A DNA stretch of 64,000 nt from Bradyrhizobium algeriense (GCF_036924595.1 NZ_JAZHRV010000001.1:2480001-2544000); one strand, 5' to 3'. Positions 9,177 to 18,518 are shown, numbered from the stretch's first letter. Program-made: numbers and translations. Notes: a model not told the origin generated them from the sequence alone.

Positions 9177-10044
9177 CCTCGCCATTGCCGCTCAGGCAGG
9201 AAGCAAAGCCCTGCAGGGCGCTGTATTGATGGGCAGCGCGGCGGGTGATGAAGAGCGTCTCGACCTTGGACTGCGCAGGATTCAGCGTGTGGATGCTGAC
9301 GGTGTCGTTCCGCCCGACCACGGCGCGCGGCAGCATCGTCACGCCCATGTCGGCGGCGACGCAGCCGATCATGCCATCGAGCGTACCGAGTTCGAACCGC
9401 GCGGAAGACGGCCAGCCGAATTCCGAAAAAATCTGCTCGAGCCGCTGGCGGTACGTGCAGCCGGTGCGGAACACCAGCGCGGTCGGCCCCGATTCCGGCG
9501 TGCCCGCGCGCAGGGCGGCGAGGCTCGCCCATCGCCGCGCTGTGACCAGCACCAGTTCTTCGCGGAAGGCAACCGTCGCATCGAGTTCGGCATGATCGAT
9601 CGGGCCTGCGACGAACGCGCCGTCGAATGTACCATTGAGCACACCGGCCACCAATTCGGCCGTCGTCGAGGTCCGCAGACTCAGCCGCACCGCCGGGAAA
9701 CGGCGATGGAATTCGGCGAGCAGCGAGGGCAGGCGCACCGCCGCCGTCGTCTCCATCGACCCGATCGCGAGCGGTCCCTTCGGCTCGCCATCGTCGCGCG
9801 CGGCCAAGAGAGCCTCACGTGACAGCGCGGCCATCCGCTGCGCATAGGGTAGCAGCCGGCGGCCGGCGCCGGTCAACGTCATGCCGCGGCTGTGCCGCTC
9901 GAACAGCGCGGTGCCGATCTCGGCTTCGAGCGCCTTCACGCGTTGGGTGACGTTGGACTGCACGGTGTTGAGTTCTTCGGCGGCGCGGGTGATGCCGCCC
10001 AGGCGTGCGACGGTCGAAAAGGTCAGGAGATCGCTCAGCTCCAT
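9163..10044 (-). CDS. LysR-family transcriptional regulator
   Basis: 293 aa. N-terminal winged HTH (LLTFSTVARLGGITRAAEELNTVQSNVTQRVKALE, residues about 5-40) and a C-terminal periplasmic-binding-like effector domain. It is divergent from the nitronate monooxygenase gene at 10149 across a 104-base gap holding alternating TAGAGA/TCTCTA half-sites, so it probably controls that gene pair and itself (inference from LysR biology). Effector unknown; a nitroalkane or related compound would be the first guess from the neighbours. Confidence 0.93.
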   Translation of the reverse strand: MELSDLLTFSTVARLGGITRAAEELNTVQSNVTQRVKALEAEIGTALFERHSRGMTLTGAGRRLLPYAQRMAALSREALLAARDDGEPKGPLAIGSMETTAAVRLPSLLAEFHRRFPAVRLSLRTSTTAELVAGVLNGTFDGAFVAGPIDHAELDATVAFREELVLVTARRWASLAALRAGTPESGPTALVFRTGCTYRQRLEQIFSEFGWPSSARFELGTLDGMIGCVAADMGVTMLPRAVVGRNDTVSIHTLNPAQSKVETLFITRRAAHQYSALQGFASCLSGNGEVIAA

Positions 10045-10063
10045 GGGACGTTCCGTTTCATTT

Positions 10064-10103
10064 TAGAGATGTCTGAATTCTCTAGTATTCATTTTTAGAG
10101 AAT
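10064..10103. promoter_or_regulatory. Candidate LysR operator, three alternating half-sites
   Basis: TAGAGA at 10064-10069, TCTCTA at 10079-10084 and TAGAGA at 10096-10101. The last two sit inside a perfect 8-bp inverted repeat, ATTCTCTA (10077-10084) and TAGAGAAT (10096-10103), with an 11-base spacer, the geometry typical of LysR T-N11-A boxes. Located between the divergent lysR and nitronate monooxygenase starts. No footprint evidence; assignment is by position and symmetry. Confidence 0.6.
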
Positions 10104-10148
10104 GATAGTTCGGTCTAATCTGGCTGTCCACGACCTCGGGGAAGGGAC

Positions 10149-11123
10149 ATGCCGATATCGACACCGTTGACCGCTCGTTTGGGCATCCGGCATCCGATCC
10201 TGTCGGCGCCGATGGACGTCATCGCGGGCGCGCGTCTCACCAAGGCGGTCAGCACCGCAGGCGGGTTTGGTATTCTCGGTGGCGGCTATGGTGACCGGGC
10301 ATGGCTCGAGCAGGAGACGGCCAGGCTCGCCGATGTCTCTGATCCTTTCGGCATCGGCTTCATCACCTGGAGCCTTGCAACGCAGCCGGCGCTGCTCGAC
10401 ATCGCGCTTGAAGCCGGTCCGCGCGCGATCATGCTTTCGTTCGGCGACCCAAGGCCCTTCGCGCCGCGCATCAAGTCGTCGGGCGCACTGCTGATCTGTC
10501 AGGTGCAGGACGAGACGATGGCGCGGCAGGCCCTCGATGCAGGTGCCGACATTCTGATCGCGCAGGGAACGGAGGCCGGCGGCCATGGCGCGTCGCGGAC
10601 GACGATCGACATTGTGCCGGCGATCGTCGATCTTGCAGCCGGCCGGGTACCGGTCGCGGCGGCCGGCGGCATCGGCGATGGTCGCGGGCTCGCGGCGATG
10701 ATGATGCTGGGTGCGTCCGGTGTGCTACTGGGCACGCGCTTTTATGCCAGTCAGGAATGCGACGGCGCGGAGGAAGCGAAACGGCGCATCTGCGCTGCGA
10801 CCAGCGGCAACAGCGTCCGCGGCATCATCTTCGATCTCTCGCGCAACAATGTCTGGCCGGCGCCGTTCACCGGCCGCTGCCTGATCAACGATCACGCGCG
10901 GCGCTGGATGGGGCACGAGGTCGAGCTCATGCAAAACGTCAAAGCGGTCGCCGCCGAATATGCGGCTGCGAGGGCCGCGGGTAATTTCGATATTGCCGCC
11001 GTCATCGCGGGCGAAGCGGTCGGGCTGATCCATGATATCCCGCCGGCAGCCGAAATCGTTGACAGGATCGTCACCGAGGCCGACCAGATAGTGAACGGGC
11101 GACGGAACTCCTTCGCCGCCTGA
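10149..11123 (+). CDS. Nitronate monooxygenase (NPD-type flavoprotein), first of two
   Basis: 324 aa TIM-barrel FMN enzyme of the nitronate monooxygenase / 2-nitropropane dioxygenase family, oxidising alkyl nitronates. Features: PILSAPMDVIAGARLTKAVSTAGGFGILGGG at the N-terminus, the phosphate-binding AQGTEAGGHGA about residue 140, and AAGGIGDGRGLAAMMMLGASGVLLGTRF near 175-200. The catalytic His is in EAGGHG. It is divergent from a lysR gene and followed 38 bases later by a second family member, so the two probably form one operon. Whether the natural substrate is propionate-3-nitronate is not visible. Confidence 0.9.
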   Translation: MPISTPLTARLGIRHPILSAPMDVIAGARLTKAVSTAGGFGILGGGYGDRAWLEQETARLADVSDPFGIGFITWSLATQPALLDIALEAGPRAIMLSFGDPRPFAPRIKSSGALLICQVQDETMARQALDAGADILIAQGTEAGGHGASRTTIDIVPAIVDLAAGRVPVAAAGGIGDGRGLAAMMMLGASGVLLGTRFYASQECDGAEEAKRRICAATSGNSVRGIIFDLSRNNVWPAPFTGRCLINDHARRWMGHEVELMQNVKAVAAEYAAARAAGNFDIAAVIAGEAVGLIHDIPPAAEIVDRIVTEADQIVNGRRNSFAA

Positions 11124-11161
11124 TCCTTACGTCTCTTCCATTCATTCAAGCGAGCAGAACC

Positions 11162-12238
11162 ATGTGGCCAGATCGCCGGATCATCGACCTCTTCAAGACC
11201 GAATTTCCGATCGTGCTGGCGCCGATGGCCGGCGTCATGGATGCGGAGCTGGTGATCGCGGCGGCGCAGGGCGGGGCGCTCGGCTCGCTGCCATGCGCGA
11301 TGCTTTCAGCCGAGAAGACGCGCGAGCAGGTCAACATCATCCGCCAGCGGGTCACGGCACCCATCAACATGAACTTCATGTGCCACACGCCCGTTGATGC
11401 CGATCCCGCGCGCGAGGCGGGATGGAAGACCCGGCTTGGGTCCTACTACAAGGAATTGGGTATCGATCCTGCCGCGCCCTTCAGCGCCGCCAACCGCGCG
11501 CCGTTCGATGAGGCGATGTGCGCCGTGGTGGAAGAGCTGAAGCCGGAAGTGGTCAGTTTCCATTTCGGCTTGCCGGATGCGGCGCTGGTCAAGCGGGTCA
11601 AGGCGGCCGGCTGCATCGTGATGTCGTCGGCAACCATCGTGAAGGAGGCGATCTGGCTGGAGGAGAACGGCGCCGACGTCATCATCGCGCAAGGCGCGGA
11701 GGCGGGCGGCCATCGCGGCATGTTCCTGACCGACAATATCGCCCAGCAGCCCGGCACGTTTGCGCTGGTGCCGCAGGTGGTCGATGCGGTGAGGGTGCCG
11801 GTGATCGCGGCCGGCGGTATCGCCGACGGGCGCGGCATCGCGGCGGCGTTTGCGCTCGGCGCATCCGGCGTGCAGATTGGCAGCGCCTATCTGCGCTGCC
11901 CGGAATCCAGGGTGATCGCGCCGGCCCGCGTCGCACTGGCCCAGGCGCATGATGATTCCACCGTCATCACCAATGTCATGACAGGACGCCCCGCGCGCGG
12001 CGTCGCCAATCGCGTCATGCGCGAGGTCGGCCCGATCTCGCCGGATGCGCCGGCGTTCCCGCACGCCGCGACGGCGCTTGGGCCGCTCAAGGCGGCGGCC
12101 GAAAAGGTGGGCAAGGTCGACTTCACCAATCTCTGGGCCGGGCAGGCGGTGCGGATGGGCCGCGAGATGCCGGCGGCGGAACTGACGCGTGCGCTCGCGG
12201 GTGCGGCGCTGGCGCGGCTGGGCGCACTGGGCGGATAG
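11162..12238 (+). CDS. Nitronate monooxygenase, second of two
   Basis: 358 aa paralogue of the upstream gene, with FPIVLAPMAGVMDAELVIAAAQGGALGSLPCAM, AQGAEAGGHRGMF (catalytic His) and AAGGIADGRGIAAAFALGASGVQIGSAYL. It is longer, with a distinctive insert containing PINMNFMCHTPVDADPAREAGW, and the two proteins are clearly diverged, so this is an old duplication or two separately acquired family branches with different substrates. Same strand as, and 38 bases from, its neighbour. Confidence 0.9.
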   Translation: MWPDRRIIDLFKTEFPIVLAPMAGVMDAELVIAAAQGGALGSLPCAMLSAEKTREQVNIIRQRVTAPINMNFMCHTPVDADPAREAGWKTRLGSYYKELGIDPAAPFSAANRAPFDEAMCAVVEELKPEVVSFHFGLPDAALVKRVKAAGCIVMSSATIVKEAIWLEENGADVIIAQGAEAGGHRGMFLTDNIAQQPGTFALVPQVVDAVRVPVIAAGGIADGRGIAAAFALGASGVQIGSAYLRCPESRVIAPARVALAQAHDDSTVITNVMTGRPARGVANRVMREVGPISPDAPAFPHAATALGPLKAAAEKVGKVDFTNLWAGQAVRMGREMPAAELTRALAGAALARLGALGG

Positions 12239-12263
12239 TGCGGCGTTCGCCGTCCGCGTGCTG

Positions 12264-13142
12264 CTATAGCGCGTGGACCCAGGCTTCGGGATAGAGCGCG
12301 TAGGCGTCCCCCCGCCGTGCCAGTCGCGAGAACGCCGGGAAATGCAGGTGCATCCCGGCAATGAGAATGCCGTCGGCGGAGACGCGGTCGAACATGCGTT
12401 TGCGCGCGGCTGCGGCTGCGGCGAGATCGGTGTCGAAGGCCATGCCGGCTTCGGGAAACGCGGTCTGCACCTCCGGAACGTGCACGGTGTCGCCCCAGAT
12501 CATCAACTGATCGTTGCCCGATGCGACGAGATACGCAGTGTGGCCCGGCGTATGCCCGAGGCTGGGCACGGCGGTCACGCCGGGAAACAGCTCACCGTCC
12601 CGGAACAATCGCGTCCGGTTCTTGTAGGGCGCGACCTGTTCGCGGCCGGATAGAAAATAGAGTTTTGCCGATCGCTCGTCGGCTTTCGCCATCGCGCCAT
12701 CGTCGAACCAGTGCGCCAGTTCGTTCTCGTGCATCACAAGTTCCGCGTTCGGAAACAGCAGCTGCCCATTCGACATGTCGGTCAGGCCGGCGGAATGATC
12801 CGGGTGCATGTGGGTCAACAAGACCGTATCGATCGACTTCGGATCGATGCCGGCCGAAGCGAGGTTGCGCTGCACGAAGCCGGCCGTGGGCTGCAAATAG
12901 TTGCCCGATCCGGTGTCGATGATCGCGATGCGTCCCTTTGAATGGATCAGGAAGGTGTTGACGCTGGTTCGCCGTGCCGGCCGGAACGAATCCGTCAGTA
13001 TCTGACGCGCCTTCTCGACATCGACATTGCGCATCACCTCAAGGGTGCCGTCGAGATAACCGTCGCTGATGGTGGTGACGACGATATCGCCGATCCTGCG
13101 ATGATAGACGCCTGGAATCTGCGCTACTGGTTGCGAATTCAT
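12264..13142 (-). CDS. MBL-fold metallo-hydrolase
   Basis: 292 aa metallo-beta-lactamase-fold protein. The binuclear metal motif THMHPDHSAGL (HxHxDH) is at about residues 110-120, followed by a downstream His in SLGHTPGHTAYLV and Asp in IWGDTVH. The C-terminal DGILIAGMHLHFPAFSRLARRGDAY resembles quorum-quenching lactonase-like and related MBL members. No signal peptide is evident. It ends convergently against the preceding gene and follows, after a 42-base gap on the same strand, the alpha/beta hydrolase gene, so both may be co-transcribed. Substrate unknown. Confidence 0.88.
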   Translation of the reverse strand: MNSQPVAQIPGVYHRRIGDIVVTTISDGYLDGTLEVMRNVDVEKARQILTDSFRPARRTSVNTFLIHSKGRIAIIDTGSGNYLQPTAGFVQRNLASAGIDPKSIDTVLLTHMHPDHSAGLTDMSNGQLLFPNAELVMHENELAHWFDDGAMAKADERSAKLYFLSGREQVAPYKNRTRLFRDGELFPGVTAVPSLGHTPGHTAYLVASGNDQLMIWGDTVHVPEVQTAFPEAGMAFDTDLAAAAAARKRMFDRVSADGILIAGMHLHFPAFSRLARRGDAYALYPEAWVHAL

Positions 13143-13184
13143 ATGGGGAAGACCTTCGGGCTGTTGAGGGATCGTCAGGTTCTG

Positions 13185-13976
13185 TCAGGCGTCAACGGAT
13201 CGCAGGAACTCGTCGATGCAATCGGAGAGCAGATCGGGCGCCTGCACCGCCATGTAGTGCCCGGTGCGGATTTCGACGTAGCGGGCGCCGGGAATGGCTT
13301 TGGCCACGCTTTCCGCCAACGGCGGCGGGCGCACGCGATCGAGGCTGCCGCCGATCACGAGGACCGGACAAGCAAGCCTGGCGAGTTCGTCCTGCATGTC
13401 GGCCGCCGCCAGCATGCGCCAGATCGTTGCGTAACTTGAGGGATCGTTGCCGAGCCATCGCGTCCGAAAACGCTCGAACCGGGCGATGTCACCGCGAAGC
13501 TCCGGGGCATAGCCGTTCAACATGGAATCCTCGATCGCCGACGCCACGCCGGCGGCTTCGATCCGTGCGAGGCGCTCCAATGCCGCCGCGCGGCGCTCCG
13601 CAGCGATGCCGGTGGCCGGGCTGCCGACCGCAACGGCGCTGGTACGTTCCTTGTATCGGGTTGCGAAGTGCAATGCGATCGCACCCCCGACGGCCACCCC
13701 CGCCAGCGCAACCTTGCCGGCGATCCCAAAATGATCGAGCAGGGCTGCGATGTCGTCGGCCATCGTATCGAGGGTAAGCTCGCCGCGCACCTTCTGCGAC
13801 AATCCAGCGCCGCGGGTGTCATAGCGCAGCACGCGGCGCGATTTCGCGAACCTTGGCGCAACGTCGTCCCAGCTTTCGAGCGAGCCGCCCATTTCGTGAA
13901 CCAGCACCAGCGTGTGGTCGCCGCTGCCACTCAGCTCGCAGCGTAGCCCGACGCCATTGGCTTCAATGAAATCCAT
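13185..13976 (-). CDS. Alpha/beta-hydrolase fold protein
   Basis: 263 aa. The oxyanion region LVHEMGGSLESWDDV and the pattern RVLRYDTRGAGLSQ are typical. The nucleophile elbow expected as GxSxG reads LAGVAVGGAIALHFA (residues about 88-102): the serine position is valine-alanine-valine, so the classical nucleophile seems to be missing, as in some non-hydrolytic members. C-terminal GGSLDRVRPPPLAESVAKAIPGARYVEIRTGHYMAVQAP provides the usual Asp and His. Start chosen at 13976 (MDFIEANG); a longer form to 14015 is possible. 3-oxoadipate enol-lactonase-like proteins are the nearest group. Confidence 0.85.
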   Translation of the reverse strand: MDFIEANGVGLRCELSGSGDHTLVLVHEMGGSLESWDDVAPRFAKSRRVLRYDTRGAGLSQKVRGELTLDTMADDIAALLDHFGIAGKVALAGVAVGGAIALHFATRYKERTSAVAVGSPATGIAAERRAAALERLARIEAAGVASAIEDSMLNGYAPELRGDIARFERFRTRWLGNDPSSYATIWRMLAAADMQDELARLACPVLVIGGSLDRVRPPPLAESVAKAIPGARYVEIRTGHYMAVQAPDLLSDCIDEFLRSVDA

Positions 13977-14160
13977 CCTGCGCCCCCCGCGTTCTCTGAT
14001 CTTCTTGTTTGTCACGGAGAGCGAGTGGCCGGTCAGCCTCGAAATCCGAGGTCCACGATACCGGAGACAATAGGAATTTCAAATTTGTTGAGGTCCGCGA
14101 GCTGAGGCATGTTGGTTTATTGGCGCCTGTGGGCGACGCGGGGCCTTGGCTTGCGGCTTC

Positions 14161-14325
14161 CTAGTGTGCCGGTTCGTCGCGGTGGACCTCAAGATGCTCA
14201 GCCGCCAGCGACCGGTAATGCGCCGCCATCTCCTTGTAATGCTGCTTTGAGATCGGATCGGTCGCGCTTTCCGCGCGGCGCTCGAACATTTCCGCCTTCT
14301 CCTGCAGGATTTTAGCTTGGGACAT
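14161..14325 (-). CDS. Small acidic/basic helical protein, 54 aa
   Basis: A short ORF with an excellent ribosome binding site (GGGAGGGAGAG just before the ATG). The product begins MSQAKILQEKAEMFERRAES and continues as one predicted amphipathic helix rich in Glu, Lys, Arg and Ala, ending EHLEVHRDEPAH. No cysteines and no membrane segment. It follows, 18 bases downstream and on the same strand, a 36-aa membrane peptide gene, suggesting a pair. I do not recognise a family. Confidence 0.65.
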   Translation of the reverse strand: MSQAKILQEKAEMFERRAESATDPISKQHYKEMAAHYRSLAAEHLEVHRDEPAH

Positions 14326-14343
14326 GGCTCTCCCTCCCGTTGG

Positions 14344-14454
14344 TCAGGTTAAGCAGGCGAGGTAGATGATCGCGACGCCGAGCACGGTCCCGATGGACCA
14401 GAGGGCAGGATCCCAGCTTTCCGATCCGGCGCTGTCATTTTCGATGGTGGACAT
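14344..14454 (-). CDS. Single-pass membrane peptide, 36 aa
   Basis: ORF with a consensus GGAGG 8 bases before the ATG. The peptide starts MSTIENDSAGSESWDPALWS and then forms one hydrophobic helix (IGTVLGVAIIYLACL) to the end. It lies 18 bases upstream of the 54-aa gene on the same strand. Good SD and clean stop argue for translation; function unknown. Confidence 0.6.
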   Translation of the reverse strand: MSTIENDSAGSESWDPALWSIGTVLGVAIIYLACLT

Positions 14455-14726
14455 GACACGGCCTCCGATGTCTGGCCGCGACTACATCCCCCGACTGTTT
14501 CAGGACGACTACGTAAGGCGGCAAAAATGGTTTCGTCAGGGCTGGTTTGCGCAGGAAATGGACGCTTGGCGCTCAAAATCCCGTGCGTCGGGGCGAGGTC
14601 GACTTCTGACCTCCAAAGGCGGGTATTCGGCGTCCGAAGGCCCGCTCCGCCTGTTCCCGTGGTTGCGGCGCAAAAGCGGCCTCTGCTATACGGCGGGTGC
14701 GAATTCTCCATTCGAGGCCTATATTT

Positions 14727-15014
14727 ATGTCCGTTGATGCCGCCACCGTCCGCCGCATCGCGCAGCTCGCGCGAATTGCGGTCACCGAGGCTGAGGTTCC
14801 CCATCTGCAGGGCGAGCTGAACGCCATGCTGGCTTTCGTGGAGCAGCTTTCGGAGGTGAACGTCGACGGCGTCGAACCGATGACCTCGGTGACCCCGATG
14901 GAAATGAAGAAGCGTGCCGACGTGATCAATGACGGCGAGATCCCCGACGACATCGTTGGGAATGCGCCGGAGACGCAAAACCATTTCTTTCTGGTGCCGA
15001 AGGTCGTCGAATAA
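14727..15014 (+). CDS. gatC: Asp-tRNA(Asn)/Glu-tRNA(Gln) amidotransferase subunit C
   Basis: 95 aa small subunit that wraps around and stabilises the GatA-GatB complex. The conserved pattern [48 protein letters not shown] fits the family throughout. The start at ATG 14727 ([10 protein letters not shown]) is preferred over the upstream GTG at 14697. First gene of a compact run gatC - small ORF - gatA - small ORF - gatB with overlapping or touching ends. Confidence 0.95.
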   Translation: MSVDAATVRRIAQLARIAVTEAEVPHLQGELNAMLAFVEQLSEVNVDGVEPMTSVTPMEMKKRADVINDGEIPDDIVGNAPETQNHFFLVPKVVE

Positions 15015-15038
15015 CTTACCTAAAGATCGGAAGTCCCG

Positions 15039-15251
15039 ATGTGTCTGCTCTGCGACGATGAAAAGGCCTATCAGGCCTATATGAACTACCTCGACGCGAT
15101 GGAGCGGCAGGGAAAGGCCGCCGATCTCGACAAGGCGATGGACGCCGTGCTCGATCAGCTCGAGGCCAATGAAAGGACTCGGCCCAAACCGACCGATCCC
15201 GCCAACGACAAGACGCTTTCTCCATTCTTCTGCAGCCCGATCAATAAATGA
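15039..15251 (+). CDS. 70-aa protein of unknown function inside the gat operon
   Basis: Begins [24 protein letters not shown]: a CxxC pair at the extreme N-terminus followed by two predicted helices (residues 8-25 and 28-45), then a Pro-rich tail ending FFCSPINK with a third cysteine. The stop codon overlaps the gatA start (ATGA at 15248-15251), which implies translational coupling. I do not recognise the family. The cysteines could bind a metal, but nothing proves it. Confidence 0.8.
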   Translation: MCLLCDDEKAYQAYMNYLDAMERQGKAADLDKAMDAVLDQLEANERTRPKPTDPANDKTLSPFFCSPINK

Positions 15252-16723
15252 CCGACCTGACATCGATGACGATCGCGGAGGCCAAGGCCGGCCTCGCGAA
15301 CAAGTCTTTCACCTCGCTCGAACTGACGGATGCGCATCTCGCCGCAATCGAAGCCGCGCGTTCGCTCAATGCCTTCATCCTGGAGACGCCGGATCAGGCC
15401 CGCGCCATGGCGCGCGCGATTGACGCGAAGATCGCCAAGGGCGAGGGCGGGCCGTTGGCCGGCATTCCGCTCGGCATCAAGGACCTGTTCGCAACGAAAG
15501 ATGTGCGCACCACCGCGTGCTCGAAGATTCTCGGCAATTTCGTGCCGCCTTACGAATCGACCGTGACCTCGCAGCTCTGGCGCGATGGCGCCGTGATGCT
15601 CGGCAAGCTCAACAACGACGAATTTGCAATGGGCTCGTCGAACGAGACGTCGTGCTTCGGCCCGGTGGTCAATCCGTGGCGGCGCGAAGGTTCCAACACC
15701 ACGCTGGTGCCGGGCGGCTCATCCGGCGGATCGGCGTCCGCCGTGGCGGCGCTGCTCTGCATGGGCGCGACCGCGACCGACACCGGCGGTTCGATCCGTC
15801 AGCCCGCCGCGTTCACCGCGACCGTGGGCGTCAAGCCGACCTATGGCCGCTGCTCGCGCTGGGGCATCGTGGCATTCGCGTCCTCGCTCGACCAGGCAGG
15901 TCCGATCGCGCGCACCACCCGCGATGCCGCGATCCTGATGCGCTCGATGGCCGGACACGATCCCAAGGACACCACCTCGGTCGATCGCGCGGTACCGGAC
16001 TACGAGGCCGCGATCGGAAAATCCGTCAAGGGCATGAAGATCGGCATTCCCAAGGAGTACCGCCTCGACGGCATGCCGGCGGAAATCGAAAAGCTCTGGA
16101 GCGAAGGCGCGGCGTGGCTGAAGGCAGCCGGCGCCGAACTGGTCGATGTGTCCCTGCCGCACACCAAATACGCGCTGCCGGCCTATTACATCGTGGCGCC
16201 GGCGGAAGCCTCGTCCAACCTCGCGCGCTACGATGGCGTGCGTTACGGCCTGCGCGTGCCCGGCCGCTCGATCGGCGAACTCTATGAGAACACCCGCGCC
16301 GAGGGTTTTGGCGACGAAGTCCGCCGCCGCGTCATGATCGGCACCTATGTGTTGTCGGCCGGCTATTACGATGCCTATTATTTGCGCGCGCAAAAAGTCC
16401 GCACCCTGATCAAGAAGGATTTTGAGGAGTGCTTTGCCAAGGGCGTCAGCGCGATCCTGACCCCGGCGACGCCGTCGGCGGCCTTCGGCGTCGGCGAGAA
16501 GGGCGGCGCCGATCCGGTCGAGATGTATCTCAACGACATCTTCACGGTGACGGTGAACATGGCGGGACTGCCGGGCATTGCCGTGCCGGCCGGCAAGGAC
16601 GCGCAGGGGCTGCCGCTCGGGCTGCAACTGATCGGTCGTCCGTTCGACGAAGAGTCACTGTTCTCGCTCGGCGAAGTCGTGGAGCAGGCGGCCGGCCGCT
16701 TCACGCCGCCGCGCTGGTGGTGA
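15248..16723 (+). CDS. gatA: Asp-tRNA(Asn)/Glu-tRNA(Gln) amidotransferase subunit A
   Basis: 491 aa amidase-signature enzyme that releases ammonia from glutamine and channels it to GatB for transamidation of misacylated Glu-tRNA(Gln)/Asp-tRNA(Asn). The Ser-cisSer-Lys machinery is intact: Lys in [12 protein letters not shown], cis-Ser in [14 protein letters not shown], and nucleophile Ser in [12 protein letters not shown]. Length and the C-terminal [25 protein letters not shown] are normal for GatA. ATGA overlap with the preceding small ORF; 1 base separates its stop from the next small ORF. Confidence 0.97.
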   Translation: MTDLTSMTIAEAKAGLANKSFTSLELTDAHLAAIEAARSLNAFILETPDQARAMARAIDAKIAKGEGGPLAGIPLGIKDLFATKDVRTTACSKILGNFVPPYESTVTSQLWRDGAVMLGKLNNDEFAMGSSNETSCFGPVVNPWRREGSNTTLVPGGSSGGSASAVAALLCMGATATDTGGSIRQPAAFTATVGVKPTYGRCSRWGIVAFASSLDQAGPIARTTRDAAILMRSMAGHDPKDTTSVDRAVPDYEAAIGKSVKGMKIGIPKEYRLDGMPAEIEKLWSEGAAWLKAAGAELVDVSLPHTKYALPAYYIVAPAEASSNLARYDGVRYGLRVPGRSIGELYENTRAEGFGDEVRRRVMIGTYVLSAGYYDAYYLRAQKVRTLIKKDFEECFAKGVSAILTPATPSAAFGVGEKGGADPVEMYLNDIFTVTVNMAGLPGIAVPAGKDAQGLPLGLQLIGRPFDEESLFSLGEVVEQAAGRFTPPRWW

Positions 16724-16724
16724 C

Positions 16725-17018
16725 ATGGCAGATTTCCGCGCCAGCCTGACGGACGCTGGGCCAGCGCCGGGCCTGGAGCCACCGCTGGCTGCACTATGGT
16801 GGGCCGCCAAGGGCGACTGGGATCGTGCGCACAAGATCGTGCAGGACGAGAGTGACGCGAATTCAGCCTGGGTGCACGCGTATCTGCACCGGGTGGAAGG
16901 TGATCTCGGCAATGCCGGCTACTGGTACCGCCAGGCAGGCCAGCCGGCGGCGCAGGATTCTCTGGAAGCCGAATGGGAGCGGATCGTGTCCGCGCTGCTC
17001 GGGAGTGGAAAAGCATGA
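16725..17018 (+). CDS. 97-aa protein of unknown function inside the gat operon
   Basis: Mostly helical, Trp/Ala-rich: [60 protein letters not shown]. The spacing of W-A-x-x-A and Y-W-Y-R-Q-A units resembles one to two TPR-like helical hairpins. Starts 1 base after the gatA stop, and its own stop overlaps the gatB ATG (ATGA at 17015-17018), so it is locked into the operon. I recall similar short proteins annotated as hypothetical next to gatB in related bacteria but cannot verify this. Confidence 0.8.
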   Translation: MADFRASLTDAGPAPGLEPPLAALWWAAKGDWDRAHKIVQDESDANSAWVHAYLHRVEGDLGNAGYWYRQAGQPAAQDSLEAEWERIVSALLGSGKA

Positions 17019-18499
17019 ACGTGTCAGTCAAACCGGGAAAACTGATCAAGGGCCAGACCGGCGACTGGGAAGTCGTGATCGGGATGGAAATCCACGCCCA
17101 GGTCACCTCGAAGTCAAAGCTGTTCTCGGGCGCCTCGACCGAATTCGGCGGCGAGCCGAACAGCCATGTCTCGCTGGTCGATGCGGCGATGCCGGGCATG
17201 CTGCCTGTCATCAACGAGGAATGCGTCAGGCAGGCTGTCAGGACGGGCCTCGGATTGAATGCGCAGATCAACCTGCGCTCGGTGTTCGACCGCAAGAACT
17301 ATTTCTATGCCGACTCGCCGCAGGGTTACCAGATCAGCCAGTACAAATCGCCGATCGTCGGCGAGGGCGAGGTCGTGGTCGAACTGGACGGCGGCAGGAC
17401 CGCGACGATCGGCATCGAGCGGCTGCATCTGGAGCAGGATGCCGGCAAATTGCTGCACGATCAGTCGCCGACCATGTCCTATGTCGACCTCAACCGCTGC
17501 GGCGTGGCGCTAATGGAGATCGTGTCGAAACCCGACATCCGCGATGCCGAACAGGCCAAGGCCTATGTAACAAAATTGCGTTCGATCCTGCGCTATCTCG
17601 GCACCTGCGACGGCGACATGGAGAAGGGCTCGTTGCGCGCCGACGTGAACGTTTCCGTGCGCAAGCCGGGCGGGCCGCTCGGCACCCGGTGCGAAATCAA
17701 GAACATGAACTCGATCAACTTCATCGGCCAGGCGATCGAGTACGAGGCGCGGCGCCAGATCGAGATCATCGAGGATGGCGGCACGATCGACCAGGAAACG
17801 CGGCTGTTCGACCCCAACAAGGGCGAGACGCGCTCGATGCGCTCCAAGGAAGAAGCGCATGACTATCGCTATTTCCCGGACCCGGACCTGCTGCCGCTCG
17901 AGTTCACGCAGAGCTATGTCGACGCGCTGAAAGCGGAGCTGCCGGAACTGCCGGATCAGAAGAAGGCGCGCTTCATCGATAGCCTCGGCCTGTCGCCTTA
18001 CGATGCCAGCGTGCTGGTGGCCGAACGCGAGAGCGCGGTGTTCTACGAAACCGTGCTGGCCGGTCTTGGAGACAAGGCGCGCGACGGCAAACTCGCGGCC
18101 AACTGGGTGATCAACGAGCTGTTCGGGCGCCTCAACAAGGAAGGCCGCGACATCACGGGCTCGCCGGTGTCGGCTGCGCAGCTGGCGGCGATCGTCGACC
18201 TGATCGGCGAGGGCACCATCTCCGGCAAGATCGCCAAAGACCTGTTCGAGATCGTCTGGACGGAAGGCGGCGACCCGCGCGAGCTGGTCGAAGCGCGCGG
18301 CATGAAGCAGGTCACGGACCTGGGCGCGATCGAAAAGGTCGTCGACGACATCATCGCCGCCAATCCGGATAAGGTCGCGCAGGCGAAAGCCAAGCCACAA
18401 CTCGCCGGCTGGTTCGTCGGCCAGGTGATGAAGCAGTCCGGCGGCAAGGCCAATCCGCAGGCGGTGAATGATCTGCTGAAGGCGAAGCTCGGCATCTGA
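17015..18499 (+). CDS. gatB: Asp-tRNA(Asn)/Glu-tRNA(Gln) amidotransferase subunit B
   Basis: 494 aa subunit that binds the misacylated tRNA, phosphorylates the side chain and transfers ammonia. The family opening [24 protein letters not shown], the [19 protein letters not shown] block and [22 protein letters not shown] are present, and the C-terminal YqeY-like helical tail is complete. Start at ATG 17015, which overlaps the preceding stop; the longer ORF from 16973 would start inside the neighbour. Last gene of the gat run, followed by a hairpin. Confidence 0.97.
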   Translation: MNVSVKPGKLIKGQTGDWEVVIGMEIHAQVTSKSKLFSGASTEFGGEPNSHVSLVDAAMPGMLPVINEECVRQAVRTGLGLNAQINLRSVFDRKNYFYADSPQGYQISQYKSPIVGEGEVVVELDGGRTATIGIERLHLEQDAGKLLHDQSPTMSYVDLNRCGVALMEIVSKPDIRDAEQAKAYVTKLRSILRYLGTCDGDMEKGSLRADVNVSVRKPGGPLGTRCEIKNMNSINFIGQAIEYEARRQIEIIEDGGTIDQETRLFDPNKGETRSMRSKEEAHDYRYFPDPDLLPLEFTQSYVDALKAELPELPDQKKARFIDSLGLSPYDASVLVAERESAVFYETVLAGLGDKARDGKLAANWVINELFGRLNKEGRDITGSPVSAAQLAAIVDLIGEGTISGKIAKDLFEIVWTEGGDPRELVEARGMKQVTDLGAIEKVVDDIIAANPDKVAQAKAKPQLAGWFVGQVMKQSGGKANPQAVNDLLKAKLGI

Positions 18500-18501
18500 A
18501 G

Positions 18502-18518
18502 CGTCCCGTAACGGGACG
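18502..18518 (+). terminator. Hairpin after gatB
   Basis: CGTCCCG (18502-18508) and CGGGACG (18512-18518) form a perfect 7-bp GC-rich stem with a 3-base loop, two bases after the gatB stop. There is no good T-run after it, so it may be a weak terminator or an mRNA 3'-end stabiliser. Confidence 0.5.
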
